Origin: an uncultured Collinsella sp.
Lineage (GTDB): Bacteria > Actinomycetota > Coriobacteriia > Coriobacteriales > Coriobacteriaceae
Assembly (NCBI GenBank): GCA_900759335.1
Contig: CAAEUX010000042.1
Coordinates: forward strand, 1-31,755
Direction of reading: 5' to 3'
DNA: 31,755 nucleotides
Under the pieces are notes generated by a model. That model did not search any database, had not been told where the DNA came from, and was given only the letters and a program-made list of their open reading frames with translations. Positions 1 to 7,452 of the stretch are shown piece by piece. Position 1 is the stretch's first letter, and the number at the start of each line of letters is the position of its first letter. Position numbers and translations under genes: made by a program.

Positions 1-227
1 GGTCGGCGGCCCGTTCTGGGCGCGCCTCAATCGTAGCCCGAGATGGTCCCAGGCTGACAATTTCGACTGTAATGGACGTTCTTAAATGACTAGTCAAACA
101 AGAACGTCCCCAACGACTATCCCGGCAATTAGCCCAAGGAGTGTCCCCAAGTGCCGGCACATAAGGAACGTCCCTAAGTGCCAAAACGACTGGTCGGGCA
201 ACGCCGATGTTTTGGCGAAGTCAGCGA
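1..227. other. left-edge noncoding region, no gene recognised
   Basis: No convincing coding sequence is visible. A short open stretch at the very edge reads V-G-G-P-F-W-A-R before diverging, too little to call a gene end. The segment holds a 10-bp inverted repeat (GGACGTTCTT at 74-83 with AAGAACGTCC at 100-109) and three related copies of a GTCCC-containing motif listed separately. A 95-residue reading frame crosses this region, but it also runs through the palindromes to the right and looks like chance. Confidence 0.5.
100..182. repeat. three degenerate direct repeats, consensus AAGGAACGTCCCCAAGTGCC
   Basis: Copies begin at 100, 136 and 163. The second and third are the closest, agreeing at about 17 of 20 positions and offset by 27 bp; the first shares only the AAGAACGTCCCCAA part. 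They lie in noncoding DNA upstream of the marR promoter. Function is unknown; they resemble the small dispersed repeats elsewhere in the window in style but not in sequence. Confidence 0.5.
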
Positions 228-326
228 AAACCCGCCAGAGTGAGCAAGGTGCCTTGAAACGAGGCGGCATTGACCTTCTGGTCATGCCGCCGAAGTTGAA
301 AGGCAGATTGCCGCTCTGGCGGGTTT
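228..326. repeat. nested palindromic element, copy 1 (upstream of the MarR/ABC operon)
   Basis: The outer arms are AAACCCGCCAGAG (228-240) and CTCTGGCGGGTTT (314-326), a perfect 13-bp match. The inner arms are GGCGGCATTGACC (263-275) and GGTCATGCCGCC (280-291), complementary with a one-base bulge. Read on the minus strand, the core GGCATGACC-N2-AAGGTCAATGCC matches the core of a second element at 4686-4767 at 21 of 23 positions, and the flanks are also alignable. The two copies sit at either end of the MarR/ABC operon in opposite orientation. No protein is encoded. It could be a REP-like or MITE-like element or a structured RNA. Confidence 0.75.
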
Positions 327-339
327 GCAGCGTCGAGCC

Positions 340-367
340 GTTACGCGGTTTGGTAAAACCGCGTAAC
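340..367. repeat. perfect 12-bp hairpin with a 4-base loop
   Basis: GTTACGCGGTTT (340-351) and AAACCGCGTAAC (356-367) are perfect reverse complements separated by GGTA. There is no T-run on either side, so it does not look like an intrinsic terminator. It lies 15 bp upstream of the marR -35 box and could be a binding site, a cruciform or the end of an upstream unit. Confidence 0.7.
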
Positions 368-382
368 CACTAGTTTGGTACC

Positions 383-411
383 TTGACATTCATTTCTCAT
401 GCTCCTAGATT
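383..411 (+). promoter_or_regulatory. sigma-A type promoter of the marR-ABC operon
   Basis: TTGACA at 383-388 is a perfect -35 box, followed after exactly 17 bp by TAGATT at 406-411, five of six matches to TATAAT. It is the best promoter in the window. Transcription would start near 418, about 50 bases before the marR start codon. Confidence 0.8.
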
Positions 412-447
412 GGTTAGGCACAAAACAATTCCACTACCTAACTAAAG
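408..447 (+). promoter_or_regulatory. dyad overlapping the marR promoter, candidate autorepressor operator
   Basis: GATTGGTTAGGCAC (408-421) and CTACCTAACTAAAG (434-447) form an imperfect inverted repeat centred on the core GTTAGG/CCTAAC. The left arm overlaps the -10 box and the expected transcription start. MarR-type repressors commonly bind such dyads in their own promoters, so autorepression relieved by an exporter substrate is the natural reading. Binding itself is inferred. Confidence 0.45.
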
Positions 448-466
448 AAAGGAGCAACACTAATTC

Positions 467-973
467 ATGTGCGATGAACCTCTTAACCTTTGTTCGCACG
501 AGCCCGGCGGCGACCCGTCACAGCCGGCGGATGCACCCGAAGCGGTTAGCTCAGAAGACAAGCTTGCCAAGCGCATCCTCAATGGCCTGGGCTTTTGCGG
601 CCATTACATGCATTTTCATGGCGGAGGCGTGTCCGGCAAGGCGCCCATCATCTGCCTGCTGGCCAAGCAACCCGGCGGCGAGATGTCGCAGCAGGAACTC
701 GGCATGCACTTTGACCTCAAGCCGGGGTCGCTTTCCGAGATCCTGTCCAAACTCGAGCTCAACGGCCTCATCGAGCGCAGCCGTAACCCCAAGGATCGAC
801 GGCAGCTCACCATTCGCCTGACCGAAACCGGCCGGGAAAACGCCCGCATCGACCAGGCAGCCCGCATTCGCTTTAGAGAGCAGGCCTTTGGTGCCCTCAC
901 CCACGACGAGCGCGAGCAGCTCGCCGAAATGCTCGAGAAAATCCGTGTAACCTGGGAGGAACTGGATGATTAA
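467..973 (+). CDS. MarR-family transcriptional regulator
   Basis: A 168-residue protein with the winged-helix fold of MarR repressors. Residues from about 60 to 130 contain the helix-turn-helix (MSQQELGMHFDLKPGSLSEI) and the wing, with the NPKDRRQLTIRLTETG stretch typical of the family's DR-x-R wing. The N-terminal 30 residues are polar and probably disordered. A GGAG ribosome-binding site at 451-454 precedes the ATG. Its last codons overlap the first codons of the following exporter gene by 8 bp, so the two are translationally coupled. MarR proteins encoded with ABC exporters usually repress the operon until a toxic ligand binds. A dyad at the promoter supports autoregulation here. The ligand cannot be told from sequence. 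Confidence 0.9.
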   Translation: MCDEPLNLCSHEPGGDPSQPADAPEAVSSEDKLAKRILNGLGFCGHYMHFHGGGVSGKAPIICLLAKQPGGEMSQQELGMHFDLKPGSLSEILSKLELNGLIERSRNPKDRRQLTIRLTETGRENARIDQAARIRFREQAFGALTHDEREQLAEMLEKIRVTWEELDD

Positions 974-2762
974 AACCCTCATGGGCAGCATCCGCGACTA
1001 TATAAAAGTCACCGTTGCCACGCCGTTGCTCGTGCTTGGCGAGGTGCTCTGCGAGATGCTGATTCCATTTATCACCGCCAACCTGATCGACGCCATCAAA
1101 GATGGCACCACCGTAGCCGAGATGCTTCCCACCGCGGGCTTTTTGGTGCTCATCGCGCTGACGTCGCTTGCTTTTGGCGCCGCTGCCGGCGTCACCTGCA
1201 GCCATGCGAGTTGCGGCTTCGCTAAGAACCTGCGTCACGACCTGTTCTACAAGATCCAGACGTTCAGCTTTGCCAACATCGATGAGTTCTCGAGCTCCTC
1301 GCTCGTCACGCGCCTGACCACCGATATCAACAACGTGCAGCAGGCCTTTATGATGATCATCCGTATCGCCGTGCGCGCGCCGCTGGTATTGATCTTCGCC
1401 TTTACCATGGCATTTATCATGGGCGGCAGCGTCGCCATGGTCTACCTGGTCATCATTCCGCTGCTGGGCTTTGGGCTGTTCTTTATCATCTTTAAGGTGC
1501 GTCCCATCTTCTCGCGCGTGTTCCACAAGTACGATGCCCTTAACGAGTCCGTCGAGGAAAACGTCACCGGCATGCGCGTGGTCAAGAGCTACGTGCGCGA
1601 AGACTTTGAGAAGGAGAAGTTCGCGACCGCCGCACGCGACGTCCAGATGGACTTCACCCGCGCCGAGAAGCTGCTTGCCTTTAACAACCCCATGATGAAC
1701 ATCTGCGTCAACGGCGCGTTCGTCGTCATCATCTACCTGGGCTCCAAGCTCATCATCACGAGCCAGGGCACGCTGTTCGACGTGGGCCAGCTCTCCTCGA
1801 TCTTTACCTATGGCTTCCAGATCCTCATGAGCCTGATGCAGCTATCGATGATCTTTGTCATGGTGACCATGGCCGACGAATCGGCGCACCGCATCACCGA
1901 GGTGCTGGCCGCCGAGCCCACGATCGCCGATCCCGCCGAGCCCGTGCTCGAGGTCGCCGACGGTTCCATCGACTTTGACCACGTGAGCTTTAAGTATTCC
2001 GCGCATGCGAAGCGCCAGGCGCTCGACGATATCGACCTGCACATTAAGAGCGGCGAGACCATCGGCATCATCGGCGGCACCGGCTCGGCCAAGTCCACGC
2101 TCGTAAACCTCATCGCCCGCCTGTACGACGCCACCGAGGGTACCGTGCGCGTGGGCGGCGTGGATGTACGCGACTACGACTTGGACGCCCTGCGCCACCA
2201 GGTGGCCATGGTGCTGCAGAAAAACGTGCTGTTTAGCGGCACGATTGCCGAGAACCTGCGTTGGGGCGACCCGAACGCCACCGACGAAGAGGTCCGCGAG
2301 GCCGCGCATCTGGCCTGCGCCGACGAGTTTGTCGACGGCTTCCCCAAGGGCTATGACACCTGGATCGAACAGGGCGGCTCCAATGTTTCCGGCGGTCAGA
2401 AGCAGCGCCTGTGCATTGCGCGTGCCCTGCTGCGTCGCCCCAAGATCTTGATCCTGGACGACTCCACGAGCGCCGTCGACACCAAGACCGACGCCAAGAT
2501 TCGCGCAGGGCTGGCAAGCTATCTGCCCAACACGACCAAGCTCATCATCGCCCAGCGCATTAGCTCCGTGCAGGACGCAGACCGCATCATCGTCATGGAG
2601 GGCGGCCGCATCGCGCAGATCGGTAACCACGACGAGCTGCTCAAGACGAGCGAGATCTACCGCGAGACCTTTACCTCGCAGAACAAGATGTCTGCCGAGG
2701 CCGACACCGAGGCATCCGTAACGCAAGCTCAGACCCAGGAAGGAGGCGAGGCACATGAGTAA
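966..2762 (+). CDS. ABC exporter half-transporter with degenerate ATP site (TM287/BmrC-type subunit)
   Basis: A 598-residue fusion of a six-helix type IV exporter membrane domain (about residues 15-310) and a nucleotide-binding domain. The Walker A loop is GGTGSAKST at residue 370, with alanine where the last loop glycine normally stands. The signature is VSGGQKQR near 474. Walker B ends LDDS (D498, D499), so the catalytic glutamate is replaced by aspartate, and the switch histidine is glutamine (IAQRIS, Q530). This combination marks the non-hydrolysing member of a heterodimeric exporter, whose canonical partner follows directly with an 8-bp overlap. The pair should sit in the cytoplasmic membrane and expel a hydrophobic drug, peptide or lipid-like compound. 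The substrate is not predictable; control by the MarR protein suggests detoxification. Confidence 0.92.
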   Translation: MIKTLMGSIRDYIKVTVATPLLVLGEVLCEMLIPFITANLIDAIKDGTTVAEMLPTAGFLVLIALTSLAFGAAAGVTCSHASCGFAKNLRHDLFYKIQTFSFANIDEFSSSSLVTRLTTDINNVQQAFMMIIRIAVRAPLVLIFAFTMAFIMGGSVAMVYLVIIPLLGFGLFFIIFKVRPIFSRVFHKYDALNESVEENVTGMRVVKSYVREDFEKEKFATAARDVQMDFTRAEKLLAFNNPMMNICVNGAFVVIIYLGSKLIITSQGTLFDVGQLSSIFTYGFQILMSLMQLSMIFVMVTMADESAHRITEVLAAEPTIADPAEPVLEVADGSIDFDHVSFKYSAHAKRQALDDIDLHIKSGETIGIIGGTGSAKSTLVNLIARLYDATEGTVRVGGVDVRDYDLDALRHQVAMVLQKNVLFSGTIAENLRWGDPNATDEEVREAAHLACADEFVDGFPKGYDTWIEQGGSNVSGGQKQRLCIARALLRRPKILILDDSTSAVDTKTDAKIRAGLASYLPNTTKLIIAQRISSVQDADRIIVMEGGRIAQIGNHDELLKTSEIYRETFTSQNKMSAEADTEASVTQAQTQEGGEAHE

Positions 2763-4674
2763 GGCAACGACCGCCGAGCGCGCGCTCAACCGCAAGGGCG
2801 GCACCATGTCGCGCCTCATCAAGACGCTCTTTGGCTTTTACCCCGTGCTTTTGCCCCTCGTCGTCGCCGGCGTGGTGCTCTGCGCCATCATCAACTCCAT
2901 CGGCGCGACCTTCCTTCAGAGCGCCCTGCAGATTATTAGCGAATCGTGGCAGTCGGGCGATTGGGGAGCCGCGCAGCCCAAGATCGCACAGCTCGTGACC
3001 ACCCTCGCCTGCATCTACGGCATCGGCATCCTGTCCTCGCTCTTCTGGAACCGCGCCATGGCCATCGTCACGCAGGGCTCGCTGGAGAAGCTGCGCGAGA
3101 AGATGTTCAACCGCATGCAGGACCTGCCGATCCGCTACTTCGACACGCACCAGCGCGGCGACATCATGAGCCACTACACCAATGACATCGACACGCTGCG
3201 CCAGATGATCAGCCAGTCGCTGCCCAACCTGCTCATGACGGTCATCGTCATCGTCACGGTGTTCTTTATCATGCTGTACTACAGCGTGTGGATGTGCTTG
3301 GTCATTATTGCCGGCGTCGCCTTTATGACCTTTATGACCAAGCTGCTCGGCTCCAACTCCGCGCGCTTCTTTATTGCGCAGCAGACCGAGCTCGGCGTTG
3401 TCGAGGGCCATATCGAGGAAGTCATGAACGGCCAGAAGGTCGTCAAGGCATTCTGCCACGAGTCTGCCGCCGAGGCCGATTTTGACGAGCGCAACGAAAA
3501 GCTCTTCGAGGTCTCGCAGAAGGCCAACATGTACGCCAACATCCTCATGCCCATCCTTATGAACCTGGGAAACCTGCTCTACGTGCTGGTCGCACTGGCA
3601 GGCGGCATTTTCCTGGCGCTGGGCGTGCCCAACCTGAGCATCTCGGGCATGGCACTGTCCATCGCCGTCGTGGTGCCGTTCCTCAACATGACCAAGCAGT
3701 TCTGCGGACAGATCGGCCAGATCTCGCAGCAGATCAACGCCGTGGTCATGGGCCTCGCCGGCGCCGACCGTATCTTTGAGCTCATCGACGAGAAGCCCGA
3801 AGCCGACGAAGGCTATGTGACGCTCGTCAACGCGCAGGTGAACCCCGACACCTGGCAGCTCGAGGAGGCCGACCACCACACCGGCATGTGGGCGTGGAAA
3901 CACCCGCACCGCGCAACCGGCGAGATCGAGTACGTGCCGCTGCGCGGCGACCTGGTCATGGACAACGTCGACTTTGGCTACACGCCCGACCACGAGGTGC
4001 TGCACGGCGTGTCTGTGTTTGCCAAGCCGGGCCAGAAGGTCGCGTTTGTCGGCGCCACCGGTGCCGGTAAGACGACCATCACCAACCTCATCAACCGCTT
4101 CTATGACATCGCCGACGGCAAGATCCGCTACGACGGCATCAACGTCAACAAGATCCGCAAGGCAGACCTGCGCCGCTCGCTGGGCGTGGTGCTGCAGGAC
4201 GTAAACCTGTTCACCGGCACCGTGATGGATAACATCCGCTACGGCAATCTGGATGCCACCGACGAGGAGTGCATCGCGGCAGCAAAGCTCGCCGGCGCGG
4301 ACGACTTTATCACCCGCCTGCCCGACGGCTACGACACGATGCTCACCGGCAACGGCGCCCAGCTGTCGCAGGGCCAGCGCCAGCTGATCTCGATCGCACG
4401 CGCCGCCGTCGCCGATCCGCCGGCGATGATCCTGGACGAGGCCACGTCGAGCATCGATACCCGCACCGAGGCCATCGTGCAAGCCGGCATGGACAAGCTC
4501 ATGGAAGGCCGCACGACGTTTGTCATCGCGCACCGCCTGTCCACCGTGCGCAACTCCGACGCGATCATCTGTCTGGATCACGGCCGCATCATCGAGCGCG
4601 GCAACCACGACGAGCTGATTGCCAAGCGCGGGTATTACTACCAGCTCTATACCGGAGCGTTTGAGCTGGAGTAG
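2755..4674 (+). CDS. ABC exporter half-transporter with canonical ATP site (TM288/BmrD-type subunit)
   Basis: A 639-residue exporter subunit with a membrane domain in residues 20-340 and an ATPase domain from about 400. Walker A is GATGAGKTT (G433), the signature is LSQGQRQ (L537), Walker B is LDEATSS (D561, E562) and the switch histidine is present (IAHRLS, H593). In heterodimeric exporters the catalytically competent site combines this subunit's Walker motifs with the SGGQ signature of the partner, which fits exactly. An insertion of about 40 residues (near 340-385) lies between the membrane and ATPase domains. The start ATG at 2755 follows GGAGG at 2742-2746 inside the end of the upstream gene; an alternative in-frame ATG lies at residue 18. 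The gene ends the operon; a palindromic element and a terminator follow. Confidence 0.92.
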   Translation: MSKATTAERALNRKGGTMSRLIKTLFGFYPVLLPLVVAGVVLCAIINSIGATFLQSALQIISESWQSGDWGAAQPKIAQLVTTLACIYGIGILSSLFWNRAMAIVTQGSLEKLREKMFNRMQDLPIRYFDTHQRGDIMSHYTNDIDTLRQMISQSLPNLLMTVIVIVTVFFIMLYYSVWMCLVIIAGVAFMTFMTKLLGSNSARFFIAQQTELGVVEGHIEEVMNGQKVVKAFCHESAAEADFDERNEKLFEVSQKANMYANILMPILMNLGNLLYVLVALAGGIFLALGVPNLSISGMALSIAVVVPFLNMTKQFCGQIGQISQQINAVVMGLAGADRIFELIDEKPEADEGYVTLVNAQVNPDTWQLEEADHHTGMWAWKHPHRATGEIEYVPLRGDLVMDNVDFGYTPDHEVLHGVSVFAKPGQKVAFVGATGAGKTTITNLINRFYDIADGKIRYDGINVNKIRKADLRRSLGVVLQDVNLFTGTVMDNIRYGNLDATDEECIAAAKLAGADDFITRLPDGYDTMLTGNGAQLSQGQRQLISIARAAVADPPAMILDEATSSIDTRTEAIVQAGMDKLMEGRTTFVIAHRLSTVRNSDAIICLDHGRIIERGNHDELIAKRGYYYQLYTGAFELE

Positions 4675-4685
4675 TTCGGCTCGCC

Positions 4686-4767
4686 GAGATGGCCGATTTG
4701 CCGCTCATTCGTCGGGCATGACCCTAAGGTCAATGCCCTCCTCTTTCGGGGCAAATCGACTCATCTC
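4686..4767. repeat. nested palindromic element, copy 2 (downstream of the ABC operon)
   Basis: Three nested arm pairs are visible: GAGATG (4686-4691) with CATCTC (4762-4767), CGATTTGCC (4694-4702) with GGCAAATCG (4750-4758), and GGGCATGACC (4714-4723) with GGTCAATGCCC (4728-4738, one bulge). The core is nearly identical to the reverse complement of the element at 228-326, whereas the outer arms differ in sequence but remain self-complementary. It begins 11 bp after the exporter stop codon and lies ahead of the terminator, so it would be in the operon's 3' untranslated RNA. Confidence 0.75.
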
Positions 4768-4801
4768 AGCGACCCAAACACAATGCGCCGCAACGAATAA
4801 A

Positions 4802-4835
4802 GCCTCCGCAGCCACACGAGCTGCGGAGGCTTTTT
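4802..4835 (+). terminator. intrinsic terminator of the MarR/ABC operon
   Basis: GCCTCCGCAG (4802-4811) and CTGCGGAGGC (4821-4830) form a perfect 10-bp GC-rich stem with a 9-base loop, followed directly by TTTTT. This is a textbook rho-independent terminator on the plus strand. Confidence 0.9.
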
Positions 4836-4843
4836 CATGCCGG

Positions 4844-5016
4844 CCGGAAACCGTATCGCACTTTTCGGGCCCAAAATGGGATGCCGTTTCCCGCTGGACC
4901 CCCTCCGGGAAACGGCATCCCATTTCAAGGGGGTAAACCGGGATGTGATTTCCCCTAACGGCACCTTTGGGAAGCCGCATCCCACTCTAGACGCACAAAA
5001 CGGGATGAGCTTTCCC
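4844..5016. repeat. 62-bp-period hairpin array 1
   Basis: A right-hand half unit at 4844 is followed by units starting GGGATG at 4878, 4940 and 5002, each exactly 62 bp apart, the last one incomplete. Each full unit has a left arm GGGATGCNGTTTCC and a right arm GGGAAACNGCATCCC. In the unit at 4878 the arms (GGGATGCCGTTTCCCG and its complement) are perfect over 16 bp. No frame is conserved because 62 is not a multiple of three. The array lies between the ABC terminator and the cyclase promoter. It is the same family as the arrays at 26537 and 31191. Confidence 0.85.
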
Positions 5017-5112
5017 ATGGTGATCCAAGACCAGAAGCATGTCCGATAGCGCGGCCAGGTCAAGAACAACAAGGCAAGCGTCACGCCAATTTGGACGAGC
5101 GTCTGCTGCAGT

Positions 5113-5140
5113 TTGAGGCTGCTGGCCCATATGGTAGAGT
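5113..5140 (+). promoter_or_regulatory. possible promoter of the diguanylate cyclase gene
   Basis: TTGAGG (5113-5118) and TAGAGT (5135-5140) are spaced 16 bp, each matching four of six consensus bases. It is the best candidate in the 190 bp between the hairpin array and the start codon, but it is weak. Confidence 0.35.
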
Positions 5141-5206
5141 TAACCACCCATGAATTTCAGCACACTGCGTGCTACCTGTTCTTTTGTCATTTAGGGGAGT
5201 GAACTT

Positions 5207-6070
5207 GTGAATACTTCTGTCGCCAAGAAGGCCGGCCAGGCGGTGCGCCTGCTCATGATGGTGCTCACGGCAGTTCTCATCTTCTTCTTCATCAATGTTA
5301 TGCTGCTCGTCTCCGATATCCAGGGCACGGCGCGTGTGGTCAACTACGCCGGTCTGGTGCGCGGTACCACGCAGCGAATCGTTAAGCTCGAGGATGCGGG
5401 CCAGCCTCAAGATGACCTGCTCAAAGCCGTGGATTCATACATCAACGGTTTGCGTTACGGAAGTGACGACCTCAACCTCGTCCGTCTCGACGACGATGAG
5501 TATCAGGCAAAAATGACCGAGCTTGCAAATTATTTTGATGAGCTTTGCACCGAGATCATCCGCGTGCGCGAAGTCGGCTATGAGAACACCGACATCATCT
5601 CCATGAGCGAGGAGTTCTTTGGCATTTGCGACGATGCTACGCGACTCGCAGAGGACTACTCTCAGGAGAAGGCGTCGGCGCTCAACTATCTCGAGGGCTT
5701 GGTGATCATCGACATCGTGGGCTTGGTGGCGACCTTTGCGGTCGAACTCGTTCGCGCGGTGCGCACCGCCGCGCTCAATCGCGAACTGCAGAGCAAAGTC
5801 TATCTCGACGAAGCCACGGGGCTGCCCAACAAGAACAAGTGCGAGGAGATCTTGGGGCAGGAGCAGCCTGTCTCCGCGGAGGAGCCCGTTGCGGTGTGCG
5901 TCTTCGACCTTAACAATCTGCATATGGTCAATAACAACTTCGGCCATGAGAAGGGCGATGAATACATTCGCTCTTTTGCCCAACAACTGGGAAGTGTGGC
6001 GTCGGAGACGTGCTTTGTGGGTCGCGACGGCGGCGATGAGTTTATCGCGGTGCTGCGGGATGCCGACTGA
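5207..6070 (+). CDS. membrane diguanylate cyclase, truncated by an in-frame TGA
   Basis: The gene starts with GTG preceded by GGGGAG at 5194-5199. The 287-residue product has a membrane helix at about 14-38, an extracytoplasmic helical sensor region (about 39-160) with the motif VNYAGLVRGTTQRIVKLE that resembles the NIT/PilJ-type sensor of chemoreceptors, a second membrane helix near 163-180, and a GGDEF domain from about 200. The active-site motif RDGGDEF is intact at residues 273-279. Codon 288 is TGA (6068-6070), after which the same frame continues for 75 codons with the rest of the domain. The truncated protein lacks the final helices and strands of the GGDEF fold, so it is probably inactive unless the stop is read through or is a sequence error. 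The domain would make cyclic di-GMP. Confidence 0.8.
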   Translation: MNTSVAKKAGQAVRLLMMVLTAVLIFFFINVMLLVSDIQGTARVVNYAGLVRGTTQRIVKLEDAGQPQDDLLKAVDSYINGLRYGSDDLNLVRLDDDEYQAKMTELANYFDELCTEIIRVREVGYENTDIISMSEEFFGICDDATRLAEDYSQEKASALNYLEGLVIIDIVGLVATFAVELVRAVRTAALNRELQSKVYLDEATGLPNKNKCEEILGQEQPVSAEEPVAVCVFDLNNLHMVNNNFGHEKGDEYIRSFAQQLGSVASETCFVGRDGGDEFIAVLRDAD

Positions 6071-6298
6071 GCCGCTGTGGAATCTTGTCTCGCTCGGATT
6101 CGCGCGAACGTGAACGAGTATTCCGAAGTCCACCCCGATATGCCCATCAGCTACGCGGTGGGCTATGCGCTTTCCAGCGATTTTGACGAGCCGCCTACCA
6201 TGCGCGAACTCTTTTCCCAGGCCGACAAGAACATGTACGTCGATAAGAACCGCGTAAAGACAGCCGAGGCAGCCGGGCCGCAACGCGAGGACCGCTAA
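6071..6298 (+). pseudogene. C-terminal remnant of the GGDEF domain, in frame after the TGA
   Basis: This stretch is in the same reading frame as the cyclase gene directly upstream and carries the expected end of a GGDEF domain: a helix ESCLARIRANVNEYS, the strand PISYAVGYAL, and the closing motif LFSQADKNMYVDKNR, which corresponds to the family's A-D-x-x-M-Y-x-x-K signature. It has no good ribosome-binding site of its own. A single change of TGA to CGA (arginine) or TGG would restore a 363-codon gene (including the stop). Confidence 0.75.
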
Positions 6299-6341
6299 AC
6301 CCGTAGCAAAGGGTAGCTAATTTGGGACGGGACTCTTTTGG

Positions 6342-7220
6342 CTACTTGAGGAGTTGGGCCATGGCGTTGACGAATTTTTGTACTTGGAGGGTGGGCTCGA
6401 GCGGATAGTGCAAAAAGACCGGCACCTCTCGCCCGCACAGGAACGGCACGCCCACAAAGGCCGGGTGCACCCCCGACCATGCGCCGCAGGTGAGCACCGC
6501 GTCGCCCTTTTCCTCTGCCTCGTTAAAGAGCGCAAAGTCAAAGCTGTCCACGTCGATCACGTCTACGCCGCCGTCTGCCAAAAGATCGATACGCAGGCTG
6601 TCCATAGCGTCGTTGCCGTGGCGGAGCACGCGCAGACGCATACCCTCCAAGTCGGCGACCGTAATGCGATTCTTGCGCGCCAGCGGGCTCGTGCGCGGCA
6701 GGTCGATATAAAACGGCACGTTGACAATGCGGAGCTTTTGGCAGGCGTCACCCCAGCGCGGGGTCGAAAAACTCGACTGCACCACATCGACCTCACGACC
6801 GAGGCTGCGCATGACGGTCTCGCGCTCGTCATAGAGGTCGCTTACCGGCACGATCTCAAATCGCAGCGACGGTTCCAGCTCGTGTACGCCCGACCACATC
6901 GACAGCGTTTGGCGCCCCGGGCACATCATCGACACACCCAGACGCACGGCACCGCCATCGCCCGCCGCGCGTCGGGCGCGGCGCAGCGCGTCCTCGGACT
7001 GCCGCATGATCGAGCGCGCGTCGTCCACCAGCAGAGCGCCCGCCGGCGTCACCTTAACACCCGAATGCGAGCGCTCGAACAACGTGATGCCAAACTCGGC
7101 CTCGAAACCCGACACCTGTTTGACGAGCGCCGGGGTCGACACGCGCAATTTTGCCGCCGCACGTGAGAAGCTTCCCAGCTCCGCGGCGGCCGATATGGCC
7201 TCGAGTCGTCGATCGTACAC
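6342..7220 (-). CDS. LysR-family transcriptional regulator
   Basis: A 292-residue LysR protein with the winged helix-turn-helix at about residues 5-65 (LEAISAAAELGSFSRAAAKL) and a two-lobed effector domain beyond residue 85. I chose the GTG at 7218-7220 because GGGAG lies 6 bp ahead and it gives the usual LysR N-terminus; an ATG 33 bp further upstream would add eleven atypical residues. It is divergent from the dehydrogenase/transporter genes starting at 7453, the normal arrangement for a LysR activator and its target operon. The 230 bp between them should hold its binding sites. The effector is presumably the operon's substrate. Confidence 0.88.
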   Translation of the reverse strand: MYDRRLEAISAAAELGSFSRAAAKLRVSTPALVKQVSGFEAEFGITLFERSHSGVKVTPAGALLVDDARSIMRQSEDALRRARRAAGDGGAVRLGVSMMCPGRQTLSMWSGVHELEPSLRFEIVPVSDLYDERETVMRSLGREVDVVQSSFSTPRWGDACQKLRIVNVPFYIDLPRTSPLARKNRITVADLEGMRLRVLRHGNDAMDSLRIDLLADGGVDVIDVDSFDFALFNEAEEKGDAVLTCGAWSGVHPAFVGVPFLCGREVPVFLHYPLEPTLQVQKFVNAMAQLLK

Positions 7221-7452
7221 GTCAATCTCCCGTTTTCGCGCCTGTGAACGCATGGCGCCACAGGGGGTCGTTTTGGCAGGTCACGCGCTCGATTGAGAAA
7301 AACTGCATCGCACAGTATAAACCTACGGTTAACGCCATTCTAACAAATATGCAATTCACCTGCGCAAATGCAAAGCATACGATAACCAGCGAAAACCACG
7401 TGGGTCGGTTAATGGGAGCGACCCACCGGGAGGCACAAGAAGGGAAGTTCCT

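Noticed and set aside
2..40. End of a NUDIX hydrolase gene at the left edge (V-G-G-P-F-W-A-R)
   Set aside because: The match is only eight residues and the frame continues into unrelated sequence, so it cannot be supported.
86..373. Plus-strand 95-residue open frame at the left edge
   Set aside because: It reads through two palindromes, has no ribosome-binding site or recognisable domain, and its composition is random.
2671..4608. Long minus-strand open frame of about 645 codons opposite the second ABC gene
   Set aside because: It is antisense to a clear exporter subunit and has low-complexity Val/Asp/His/Gly-rich composition typical of complementary frames in GC-rich genes.
6068..6070. Selenocysteine codon in the diguanylate cyclase
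   Set aside because: There is no convincing stem-loop right after the TGA, GGDEF domains do not use selenocysteine, and no selenium genes are seen. A nonsense mutation is simpler.
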